Source: Deltaproteobacteria bacterium
GTDB taxonomy: Bacteria; UBA10199; SPLOWO2-01-44-7
Assembly: GCA_030648035.1 (NCBI GenBank)
Contig: JAUSII010000019.1
Coordinates: forward strand, 1 to 60,052
Length of the DNA: 60,052 bases
Reading direction: 5' to 3'
Shown here: positions 51,628 to 59,091 of the stretch, one piece after another
Numbering within the stretch: the first letter of the stretch is position 1
Layout of the letters: each line of letters starts with the position of its first letter
The notes under the pieces: generated by a model
What the model saw: only the letters and a program-made list of their open reading frames with translations
Database searches by the model: none
Told to the model about the DNA's origin: nothing
Made by a program: the position numbers and the translations under genes

Positions 51628-51760
51628 CGGCCTCGTCCTGCGAATACTCAACGAAGTCCCCACACTGCTGATGATTGCGATTGTACTGTTGGTGGTGTTG
51701 AAACCGTTTTAGGACGTGTTTCTATCCCGCGTATTCAGAGTCCCTTGAGAATTTGAAGCA
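51628..51760. pseudogene. Diverged fragment: hemJ 3' end plus end of a converging gene
   Basis: The plus frame reads NGLVLRILNEVPTLLMIA through KPF and stops, as at the end of HemJ. The minus frame reads NSQGTLNTRDRNTS and stops, as at the end of the 456-residue protein. The 11 differences from 49212-49344 are nearly all synonymous in the frame concerned. Confidence 0.88.
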
Positions 51761-51795
51761 TGAAGCATAGCTTACGCGCAGGGATCCCATCTCTC

Positions 51796-52425
51796 TCATA
51801 AGCCCCTGCCGCCTCGGCCGCTGTTGTGAGCGTCTCTTCTTTCTCTATTTATCCGCTCCACAGCCCGTTGTTGATTCCCAAAGAGTATGTCGATATCCTT
51901 ATCGATTCTGGTGATATTCGCCTTGAGTCTGTCGATCTCGGCCTGCAGACGCTCGTTCTCGGCTTCTTGAAAAGATTTTTTATCCGTGGAAGGCTTCTCG
52001 ATCAAAGATCCATCACCATCACTGTGCAGTGCAAACACCTCCAGACCGCTGGCCATTGTTTTTGTCGCAATGTTGTCGTACACAGGTTCAGGAATTTTTT
52101 TCAACTCCACCCCAATTTTGTGAATAAGCAAACGTGCCCGGGTTACAGCATCACTCTGACCCACCAACAATTCTTTTACAGCAGACCGAATATGGCTTGG
52201 GGCATAAAATAAAGATATCCCCTCCCCACGCTTATTAGAGAAGTACTTCCTTGGATCATCCACATTAGCCAAAAAAGCTCCCAATGCTGTATTGAAACCC
52301 CCAACTTCGGGAACAGTAAAACAACTCTCGTCAGCTTGCGCAGCGGTGACAAGAGCATCCGCACTCGTAAAAAGGGCGGTGGTTAAGGTGAAAAATCCCG
52401 GAGCAACAACACTTGTAACGCCCAT
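51796..52425 (-). CDS. Unidentified protein, paralogue of the 53309 gene
   Basis: The 209-residue product starts MGVTSVVAPGFF at ATG 52425 behind a strong AAGGAGG site. Its first 45-50 residues (TALFTSADALVTAAQADES, then GGFNTALGAFLAN) closely match the protein encoded divergently at 53309. IPEPVYDN(I)A in the middle also matches. The rest differs: a coiled-coil-like C-terminus (ENERLQAEIDRLKANITRIDKDI) and a Gly/Arg tail (NSGRGGRGL). No membrane segment was found apart from the weakly hydrophobic N-terminus. Expressed from the sigma28-like box at 52467. Function unknown. Confidence 0.72.
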   Translation of the reverse strand: MGVTSVVAPGFFTLTTALFTSADALVTAAQADESCFTVPEVGGFNTALGAFLANVDDPRKYFSNKRGEGISLFYAPSHIRSAVKELLVGQSDAVTRARLLIHKIGVELKKIPEPVYDNIATKTMASGLEVFALHSDGDGSLIEKPSTDKKSFQEAENERLQAEIDRLKANITRIDKDIDILFGNQQRAVERINRERRDAHNSGRGGRGL

Positions 52426-52466
52426 AAAATCCTCCTTAATTTGTTTTTCCAACTTCCCGTTATTGT

Positions 52467-52493
52467 TATCGGCAGGGACTGAAAAAAGTTGCC
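52467..52493 (-). promoter_or_regulatory. sigma28-like box with exact GCCGATAA
   Basis: GCAAC-N14-GCCGATAA on the minus strand; the -10 part is identical to the FliA consensus. It lies about 41 nt before ATG 52425, leaving a leader that contains the ribosome-binding site. Confidence 0.68.
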
Positions 52494-52505
52494 TACTATT
52501 TTCAA

Positions 52506-52952
52506 CTATTTTTTCTTGAGAAAATCGAGGTCGCCCTGGTCTTTGGGGCGATTCATGGCCTTCTTGTTGGCGAGCAATTCACTGCGACCGATATAAAAAC
52601 AAGGTTGGTCTGCATAGGTTCCACTTATTTTATTTTTCCAGATTTGTTCAAACACGACTCCTTCAACTTTATTAATCAAATCAATACGGTTGGGAGGCTG
52701 GCCCAACTGTACGACTTGGCCCATCTTGCAAAAATCGGCTTCTGCAATATCGAGACTCCCAAAACCGAAATCGTGAAGAGCCTTGAAAAGTTTTTTTGCA
52801 TTTTCAGGCGAGGGTTCATACAAAAAGTCGATGTCTTGTGTATAGCGGGGGTTTCCGTGAAACGCGACGGCATAGCCGCCCACAATGACAAACCGCACAT
52901 TATTTTTGTTTAACAACGCGACAAACTCTTTGAAATCTTTGTTGGCTTCCAT
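52506..52952 (-). CDS. Nucleotidyltransferase-fold protein, module 2
   Basis: The 148-residue protein has VIVGGYAVAFHGNPRYTQDIDF with the Asp pair D40 and D42, a third acidic strand NRIDLIN, and a C-terminal NRPKDQGDLDFLKKK. This is the usual pattern of small AbiEii/DUF6036-type nucleotidyltransferases with a downstream K-x2-RxKDxxDL helix. GAGGA precedes ATG 52952. The partner gene (52900-53088) overlaps its start by 53 bp. Confidence 0.85.
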   Translation of the reverse strand: MEANKDFKEFVALLNKNNVRFVIVGGYAVAFHGNPRYTQDIDFLYEPSPENAKKLFKALHDFGFGSLDIAEADFCKMGQVVQLGQPPNRIDLINKVEGVVFEQIWKNKISGTYADQPCFYIGRSELLANKKAMNRPKDQGDLDFLKKK

Positions 52953-53088
52953 AGGTTATTTCCTCATATCGGCGCCGAATGGTTTCCAAAATAGAGAGGC
53001 GCTCTTCGGGCGATAAACGGGAGTAATATTCCCTCTCCGCCTTTTCTTCTTCTTTAAAATTTTTGAAGATTTTTACGACCTTTTGCAT
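52900..53088 (-). CDS. Small partner protein of nucleotidyltransferase module 2
   Basis: The 62-residue product reads QKVVKIFKNFKEEEKAEREY, then SRLSPEERLSILETIRRRYEE and a basic C-terminus RFQRVCRVVKQK. Small proteins with this EREYYxxLSPEERLxIL pattern commonly precede nucleotidyltransferase genes, as here. A role as antitoxin or target adaptor is an inference. No Shine-Dalgarno precedes ATG 53088. Confidence 0.78.
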   Translation of the reverse strand: MQKVVKIFKNFKEEEKAEREYYSRLSPEERLSILETIRRRYEEITYGSQQRFQRVCRVVKQK

Positions 53089-53132
53089 GGGGAAATATTA
53101 CTATGTCAGGAGGTTTTATTCAAGAATACATT

Positions 53133-53208
53133 AGTATTTACAACGATCTTAGTCAAAACGTATCCCCGCCGGAGGCGGGCACGGCGCTTCTTGCTGACTC
53201 CGGCGGGG
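53133..53208. repeat. Inverted copy of the 51544 element plus GC-rich palindrome
   Basis: Positions 53133-53166 repeat 51544-51575 in reverse complement (TTTACAACGATCTTAGTCAA and flanks). A GC-rich hairpin is inserted next to it: CCCCGCCGGAG (53164-53174) pairs with 53198-53208, enclosing CGCTTCTTGCTGA, which resembles the outer part of the left element. Confidence 0.8.
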
Positions 53209-53243
53209 GGGATTGGCCTGCAAAACACCTGTAAAAATAGTTA

Positions 53244-53270
53244 GCAACTTATTTTGAGTTGTGGCGATAA
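53244..53270 (+). promoter_or_regulatory. sigma28-like box before the 53309 gene
   Basis: GCAAC-N14-GGCGATAA, followed by a 38-nt leader with AAGGAGG. From GGAAGTTGG to the start codon the leader is nearly identical to that of the paralogue at 52425. Confidence 0.67.
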
Positions 53271-53308
53271 GTAATTGGAAGTTGGGAAAACAAATTAAGG
53301 AGGATTTT

Positions 53309-54091
53309 ATGGATGTCGCAAGTGTTGTTGCCCCGGGATTTTTAACCAACGCACTTTTTACGGGAGCGGAGGCTCTTGTCACCGCCGCTCAAGCCGACGA
53401 GAGTTGTTTCACCCCTGTCGAAGTTGGCCGGTTTAATACGACATTGGGATCCTTTTTGGCCAATGTGGCTCTGGAATTTAACCCAACCGATGGTCCAAAT
53501 GGACTATGGGATAATGGTTATTTTTTTGAACACAAACAAAGAGATCTTCGGTCTAACTTGATAGATTTATTGGCGGGTCGCATCACTCGCGACCAAATGC
53601 GTCAGCGTATTGGCGTGACCGCAAGTGCTCTTGTACGCATCCCCGAACCTGTTTATCAAAATGCTGTAGCCAGAACATTCGCCGGCGGTTTGGCTGTGTA
53701 TACATTAACACCAGACACACTGGGCTTTATACGTAACGCCACCCTGCCACTCGAGTTTTCAGGTAACATGGTAAATTATGCGCAATTTAAAAGAGAGGAA
53801 GATGCCTTGCTTGCCCTTTATCCCGACGGAGCGTTTGTCGCCTATGCGAATGGAATACGGATCGCTGTCGGAGAAAGCGGAAGGGACGATAACGCACGCT
53901 TACAAAACAAAAAAGCGCTGGAAGATAGATTGACGGTATTAGCGGGGTTGCTTTCAGGCGAAATCACTATCTATTACATTCCTGCTGTATCCGACAGACA
54001 TGAGCGTGGAGCAATCCGTGGGCGTGGGTTGGGCCATGCCCAACCAGATACAGCTGCTTCCGGTGATGATGGCAAAAGCGTCTCCAGTTAG
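53309..54091 (+). CDS. Unidentified protein, paralogue of the 51796 gene
   Basis: The 260-residue product starts MDVASVVAPGFL at ATG 53309 behind AAGGAGG. The N-terminal 50 residues (ALFTGAEALVTAAQADES, GRFNTTLGSFLAN) and IPEPVYQNAVA match the minus-strand protein at 51796. The middle has mixed alpha/beta character (DGAFVAYANGIRIAVGESG) and the C-terminus is Gly/Arg-rich. ATG 53309 is preferred to the upstream GTG at 53261, which lies inside the sigma28-like box. It converges on ppdK with a 4-bp gap. Function unknown. Confidence 0.72.
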   Translation: MDVASVVAPGFLTNALFTGAEALVTAAQADESCFTPVEVGRFNTTLGSFLANVALEFNPTDGPNGLWDNGYFFEHKQRDLRSNLIDLLAGRITRDQMRQRIGVTASALVRIPEPVYQNAVARTFAGGLAVYTLTPDTLGFIRNATLPLEFSGNMVNYAQFKREEDALLALYPDGAFVAYANGIRIAVGESGRDDNARLQNKKALEDRLTVLAGLLSGEITIYYIPAVSDRHERGAIRGRGLGHAQPDTAASGDDGKSVSS

Positions 54092-54095
54092 TGGC

Positions 54096-56615
54096 CTAAT
54101 GAAACGACCGGTCCTGGTTTTGGTTTTGCGCTTTGTCGAGGAGGGCCGCTTGGGCGGCGGCGAGTCTTGCGATGGGAACTCTAAACGGGGAACAGCTGAC
54201 ATAGTTTAATCCGATCTCGTGGCAGAAGATCACCGACTCCGGGTCGCCGCCGTGTTCACCGCAGATGCCAATTTCCATATCGGGCTTGATCTGGCGGGTT
54301 TTTTGCACACAGACTTTCATCAATTCACCCACCCCCTCAAAATCGATCGTTTGAAACGGATCGCATCGAAGCAGGCCCTTCAATTCATAGAGCGGCAAAA
54401 ATTTGAAACCGTCATCGCGTGAAATGCCCATCGTGGTTTGCGTGAGATCGTTGGTTCCGAACGAAAAAAAATCGGCAAACGGTGCAATGGCATCGGCGCG
54501 GAAAGCGGCGCGCGGTGTTTCCACCATCGTCCCGATTTTGAAAGACACCGTCACACCGGCGACCTTCTGCACACGCGCGCAAACTTCTTCGCACAACTGG
54601 CGCAAAATTTTAATTTCACCCGCGAGAGAAATGAGCGGTAGTTCAATTTCAGGAATCACCTCCACCCCCTGATTCTTCAATTCACACGCGGCTTCCATGA
54701 TCGCCTCAATCTGCATCTCATAAATTTCAGGATAGGTGATACCCAAACGACAGCCGCGGTGCCCCAGCATCGGATTGGCTTCGTGCAAATCCTCCACCAG
54801 ATTTTTCAGTTTTTCTGCGGGGACTTTCATTTCACAACCCAATTTTTCGATGTCCTCCGGAGTCTGCGGCAAAAACTCGTGCAGGGGCGGGTCGAGAAGA
54901 CGAATCGTGACCGGCAGACCTTTCATTTCCTGAAAAATGCCGCTGAAATCTTTTTTCTGCATCGGTTTCAATTTCGCCAGCGCTTTTTTGCGCTCTTCAA
55001 GCGATTCGGCCACAATCATCTGGCGCATCACCTGAATGCGATCGGCATCGAAGAACATGTGTTCCGTACGGCAAAGGCCGATCCCCTCGGCACCAAACTC
55101 TCTCGCGCGTTTGGCATCTTGCGGTGTGTCGGCATTGGCGCGCACTTTCATTTTGCGATAGCCATCGGCCCAAATCATCAGCGTTTGAAATTCTTTGGAG
55201 AGTTCGGAGGCCACCGTGGGCAACTGCCCCAACATCACCTCGCCGCGGGTGCCATCGAGCGTGATCCAATCGCCCTCTTTCACCACCGCATTGTCGACCG
55301 AAAATTGTTTTTTCGACTCATCCACCTCGATCGCACCGCATCCGACCACGCAGACTTTTCCCATACCGCGTCCCACCACCGCCGCATGCGACGTCATTCC
55401 CCCGCGCGCGGTGAGGATACCTTCCGCCACATGCATCCCTTTGATATCTTCCGCAGATGTTTCAGTACGCACTAAAATGACTGGTTCCTTTTTCTCCGCC
55501 CAGACCACGGCCTCCTCCGCCGAAAAAACCACGCGCCCCACTGCCGCACCGGGAGAGGCCGGCAAACCCTTCGCCAGAATTTTTCTTCGCACGCGCGGGG
55601 AGATCATCGGATGAAGAAGCTGATCGATCTGCGACGGTTCAATGCGAAGCACCGCCTCTTCTTTGCCAATCAAGCCCTCGCTCACCATATCGACCGCAAT
55701 TTTGATCGCCGCTTTCGCCGTTCTTTTTCCGCGACGTGTCTGCAACATCCAGACTTTGCCGTGCTGAATGGTGAACTCCATATCCTGCATATCACGATAA
55801 TGTTTTTCCAGATTTTGATAGATATCGACCAACTGCTGATAACACTGCGGCAGAGTCTTTTTCATTTCATCCAATGGCAGTGGCGTGCGCACACCGGCAA
55901 CGACATCTTCACCTTGCGCATTGATCAGATATTCGCCGAAAAATTTTCTCTCGCCGGTGGAGGGGTCGCGGGTGAAGGCGACGCCGGTTCCTGAATCATC
56001 GCCCATGTTGCCAAACACCATCGCCTGCACATTGCACGCGGTTCCCCAATCGGCGGGAATGCGATGGATGCGGCGATACTCCACCGCCCGCTCGCTGTTC
56101 CACGATTTAAAAACCGCACCGATCGCCTCCCACAATTGTTCGTGAGGATCGTGGGGCAACGGTTTGCCGACGACATTTTGAAACATCTGCTGAAGACGTT
56201 TGAAACTCTCTTTGGCAAATTCGATATTTTTTGATTTTTCCGCCAGACCCTTCAACGTGTTTTCGTTTAAGCCCAGATTGAGCACGGTATCCATCATGCC
56301 GGGCATGCTCGCACGCGCACCCGAGCGGACCGAAACCAGAAGAGGATTGGCCGCATCACCAAACTTGGGGCCCTTCAATGTTGTTTCAATATGTTGAAAC
56401 GCTTCGGCAACTTTAGCTTCAAGTTCGGGGGGATATTGTTCGTTGTGAGAATAATAATGAGAGCAGACTTCGGTAGTGAGTGTGAAACCGGGCGGCACCG
56501 GCAGACCCAAGAGAGACATCTCGGCCAAGCCCGCCCCCTTGCCACCCAACAATTCTTTCATGGCCGCAGAGCCCTCTGCCTTGCCATCCCCAAAGGTGTA
56601 AATAAATTTGGTCAT
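54096..56615 (-). CDS. ppdK: Pyruvate, phosphate dikinase
   Basis: PPDK interconverts pyruvate, ATP and phosphate with PEP, AMP and pyrophosphate. The 839-residue protein has the ATP-grasp start (LGGKGAGLAEM), the phosphohistidine motif GGMTSHAAVVGRGMGKVCVVG, and the PEP-binding TIM barrel ending CGEHGGDPESVIFCHEIGLNYVSCSPFRVPIARLAAAQA, with the catalytic Cys. It lies 8 bp after glyS on the same strand, probably in one operon. Confidence 0.97.
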   Translation of the reverse strand: MTKFIYTFGDGKAEGSAAMKELLGGKGAGLAEMSLLGLPVPPGFTLTTEVCSHYYSHNEQYPPELEAKVAEAFQHIETTLKGPKFGDAANPLLVSVRSGARASMPGMMDTVLNLGLNENTLKGLAEKSKNIEFAKESFKRLQQMFQNVVGKPLPHDPHEQLWEAIGAVFKSWNSERAVEYRRIHRIPADWGTACNVQAMVFGNMGDDSGTGVAFTRDPSTGERKFFGEYLINAQGEDVVAGVRTPLPLDEMKKTLPQCYQQLVDIYQNLEKHYRDMQDMEFTIQHGKVWMLQTRRGKRTAKAAIKIAVDMVSEGLIGKEEAVLRIEPSQIDQLLHPMISPRVRRKILAKGLPASPGAAVGRVVFSAEEAVVWAEKKEPVILVRTETSAEDIKGMHVAEGILTARGGMTSHAAVVGRGMGKVCVVGCGAIEVDESKKQFSVDNAVVKEGDWITLDGTRGEVMLGQLPTVASELSKEFQTLMIWADGYRKMKVRANADTPQDAKRAREFGAEGIGLCRTEHMFFDADRIQVMRQMIVAESLEERKKALAKLKPMQKKDFSGIFQEMKGLPVTIRLLDPPLHEFLPQTPEDIEKLGCEMKVPAEKLKNLVEDLHEANPMLGHRGCRLGITYPEIYEMQIEAIMEAACELKNQGVEVIPEIELPLISLAGEIKILRQLCEEVCARVQKVAGVTVSFKIGTMVETPRAAFRADAIAPFADFFSFGTNDLTQTTMGISRDDGFKFLPLYELKGLLRCDPFQTIDFEGVGELMKVCVQKTRQIKPDMEIGICGEHGGDPESVIFCHEIGLNYVSCSPFRVPIARLAAAQAALLDKAQNQNQDRSFH

Positions 56616-56623
56616 GAAAAAAT

Positions 56624-57931
56624 TTAAAGAATCTTGTCGTTCAAATAGTTCACCAGCTGATCGATGGCGATGCGATCTTGCACCATGCTGTCGCGGTTGC
56701 GCACCGTCACCGTCTGATCAATCTCGGATTGAAAATCGTAGGTGACGCAAAACGGTGTGCCGATTTCGTCGTGACGGCGATAGCGTTTGCCGATGGAACC
56801 GGCTTCGTCATAATCGGCGGCGAAAAAACGTCTCAAACTTTTTTCCACACGCGTGGCCGGCTCGCGCAATTTGCCCGACAACGGAAACACCGCAACCTGA
56901 TATGGCGCGATAGAGGGATGCAGACTCAAAACAATCCGCTTCTCCCCCTTCACCTCTTCTTCATGATAGGCGTTGATGAGCAGGGCGAGACAGGTTCTGT
57001 CGACGCCGACCGAAGTCTCCACCACCGCCGGAACAAAACGCTCTTTGGTCTCTTCATTATAATAGTCGAGATCCTTGCCCGAATGTTTCATGTGCTGGGT
57101 CAAATCATAATTGCCGCGATTGGCGATGCCTTCCAGCTCCGACCAACCAAACGGCATCTGGAATTCTACATCGGTGCAACCGCTGGCGTAATGGGCCAAC
57201 TCGTCTGTCGCGTGCGGGCGCAGGCGGAGGTTTTCTTTTTTCATGCCGACCGACATAAACCAGTCAAGGCGCTCCTGAACCCAATATTCATACCACTTTG
57301 CCGACTCGGTGGGATGGCAGAAAAATTCCATCTCCATCTGTTCAAACTCACGCGAGCGAAAAATAAAATTGCGCGGGGTGATTTCGTTGCGAAAGGCCTT
57401 GCCAATCTGTGCAATGCCGAACGGAATTTTCAAACGCGAAACCGTCTGCACATTTTTGAATTCCGTGAAAATCGACTGGCAGGTCTCGGGTCGCAAATAA
57501 GCCACCGAGGCATCATCCTGATTCGCGCCGACATGGGTTTGAAACATGAGATTGAATTGGCGGGGCTCGGTCAACTCGCCGCCACATTCGGGACATTTGC
57601 CCGTGGAAACATCGGTATCAGATCTGAATCTCTTCTTACATTTTTTGCAATCGACCATCGGATCGGAAAAGGCACTGACATGGCCAGAGGAGACCCACGT
57701 CTGCGGATGCGCGATGATGCTGGTATCCAACCCGACCACATCTTCCCGCCACTGCACCATCCGTTTCCACCACGCCTCTTTTACACGACGCTTGAGCTCC
57801 ACGCCGACGGGCCCAAAATCCCAAAAGCCGTTGATGCCGCCATAAATTTCGCTCGATTGAAAAACGAAACCACGCCGCTTGCACAACGAAACCAATGTCT
57901 CCATGTCGACCATAGTGGGCTTGGCTAGCAT
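56624..57931 (-). CDS. glyS: Glycyl-tRNA synthetase, dimeric (alpha2) type
   Basis: The 435-residue class II synthetase has VSLCKRRGFVFQSSEIYGG, GFWDFGPVGVELK, a CKKC...CPEC zinc-ribbon-like insertion, motif 2 GIAQIGKAFRNEITPRNFIFRSREFEQMEMEFF, motif 3 PAVVETSVGVDRTCLAL and a C-terminal anticodon-binding domain. This is the single-chain type, not the GlyQ/GlyS pair. The start may be ATG 57931 or ATG 57913; neither has a clear ribosome-binding site. Gene symbols glyS and glyQS are both used for this type. Confidence 0.96.
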   Translation of the reverse strand: MLAKPTMVDMETLVSLCKRRGFVFQSSEIYGGINGFWDFGPVGVELKRRVKEAWWKRMVQWREDVVGLDTSIIAHPQTWVSSGHVSAFSDPMVDCKKCKKRFRSDTDVSTGKCPECGGELTEPRQFNLMFQTHVGANQDDASVAYLRPETCQSIFTEFKNVQTVSRLKIPFGIAQIGKAFRNEITPRNFIFRSREFEQMEMEFFCHPTESAKWYEYWVQERLDWFMSVGMKKENLRLRPHATDELAHYASGCTDVEFQMPFGWSELEGIANRGNYDLTQHMKHSGKDLDYYNEETKERFVPAVVETSVGVDRTCLALLINAYHEEEVKGEKRIVLSLHPSIAPYQVAVFPLSGKLREPATRVEKSLRRFFAADYDEAGSIGKRYRRHDEIGTPFCVTYDFQSEIDQTVTVRNRDSMVQDRIAIDQLVNYLNDKIL

Positions 57932-57980
57932 GGCAATTTTGAAGCGTCAACTGACGAAAACCAGACACCCTTTTAAGAGC

Positions 57981-58009
57981 TTGAACAGATCTGCATCAAT
58001 CCCTATAAT
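57981..58009 (+). promoter_or_regulatory. sigma70 promoter of the membrane-fusion protein gene
   Basis: TTGAAC (57981-57986), 17-bp spacer, TATAAT (58004-58009). The start codon at 58018 is only 8 nt beyond the -10, so initiation at the usual distance would leave almost no leader. Confidence 0.65.
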
Positions 58010-58017
58010 GCCCGACA

Positions 58018-59091
58018 TTGAAACCATTTTTCCATAAATTCGCCTTCGTTATTTTTCTGCTGACTGCCTGCTCCAAGGGACCCGGCGGATTTTTCGCTTC
58101 CAATGACAAACTTCCCGTCTCCGTCGACAAGGTTTTGATTGAAGACAAGCAGGCCACCGTCTCTTTGCCGGCGATTCTGGAGCCTTCCGAAAAAGTGGAA
58201 TTCCAATTTCCCATGGATGTCAAAGTGGAACAGGTCTTTGTGAATCTGGGAGATACCGTAAACGCAGGGGATCCCCTCTTTCGCCTTAACGATCAGGATT
58301 TCAATCTGAAACTCTCCCAACTTAAAGCCCAAAAGATGGAACAGGAGGCCCTGTTTGAAAAAAACAATTACTTTTTAAAAAACAGGGACCGCCTGCTGGA
58401 AGAAAAAAAGATAGACAAGTCGATGTATGATTCTCTCGATTCTGAGGTCCGGGCCATCGAAGCTAGGGTGGAAACATTGAAGGCCGATGTCGCATTGGCG
58501 GAAAACCACCTCAAACAGGTCACCGTGAATGCCCCATTCACCGGCATGGTCGCCCTGAAAAATATTGCCAACGGGGCCAGCGTGCCAGCGAGGCAGGTTT
58601 TGATGAATATGGTGAAGGCCGACCCGATGCTGGTGACGTTTTCCATGCCGGAAAACCAGGCACAATCCATCTCCAAGGGAATGAATGTGGGGGTCAAAAT
58701 TGAAAATTTCGGCGATAAAATTTTTCCCTCCTCTGTCTTGTATGTGGCGCCGGAACTCAAAAGTTCCGACCACAGTTTTGAAGTAAAGGCACAGCTTTCC
58801 AACCCCCAACAGACTCTCAAAGGGGGCATGGCGGCGCAGGTCTTTTTTGTCAGCCCGCAGAAATCAAAAGTTTTGAGCATACCATCCAAAGCGGTTTTGT
58901 CGGAGGGGAACAAAGATTATGTCTACATCGTCCGACAAAACAAAGCGTGGCGCGTGCGTGTCTACACCCGCAAAAACATGGAGAACCCGGAACAGGCCGA
59001 AATTCTGGACGGCCTGACCGATGAGGATGTCGTGGTGACAGAAGGTCAGGACAAATTGAAAGAGGGCGCGGAGGTGAATCTGTGGAGATAA
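58018..59091 (+). CDS. RND efflux membrane-fusion lipoprotein (HlyD/AcrA family)
   Basis: The 357-residue periplasmic adaptor has a lipobox LTAC (Cys18), a barrel-sandwich first half (VKVEQVFVNLGDTVNAGDPLFRLND), an alpha-hairpin (about 95-165), the second lipoyl half (VNAPFTGMVALKNIANGASVPAR) and C-terminal beta-barrel and membrane-proximal domains. TTG 58018 is the only plausible start, because an in-frame TAA lies four codons upstream. No RND pump gene follows in the window; the next gene overlaps its end by 10 bp. Confidence 0.9.
   Translation: MKPFFHKFAFVIFLLTACSKGPGGFFASNDKLPVSVDKVLIEDKQATVSLPAILEPSEKVEFQFPMDVKVEQVFVNLGDTVNAGDPLFRLNDQDFNLKLSQLKAQKMEQEALFEKNNYFLKNRDRLLEEKKIDKSMYDSLDSEVRAIEARVETLKADVALAENHLKQVTVNAPFTGMVALKNIANGASVPARQVLMNMVKADPMLVTFSMPENQAQSISKGMNVGVKIENFGDKIFPSSVLYVAPELKSSDHSFEVKAQLSNPQQTLKGGMAAQVFFVSPQKSKVLSIPSKAVLSEGNKDYVYIVRQNKAWRVRVYTRKNMENPEQAEILDGLTDEDVVVTEGQDKLKEGAEVNLWR

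Larger units (their letters stand above)
51474..51795. other. Gene-poor mosaic region
   Basis: These 322 bp hold an 18-bp perfect inverted repeat (51532-51549 and 51603-51620) and the right copy of the hemJ-end direct repeat (51628-51760). No intact gene was found. Confidence 0.7.

Noticed and set aside
56678-57928. 416-residue plus-strand open frame
   Set aside because: Complete antisense shadow of the glycyl-tRNA synthetase gene, which is unambiguous.
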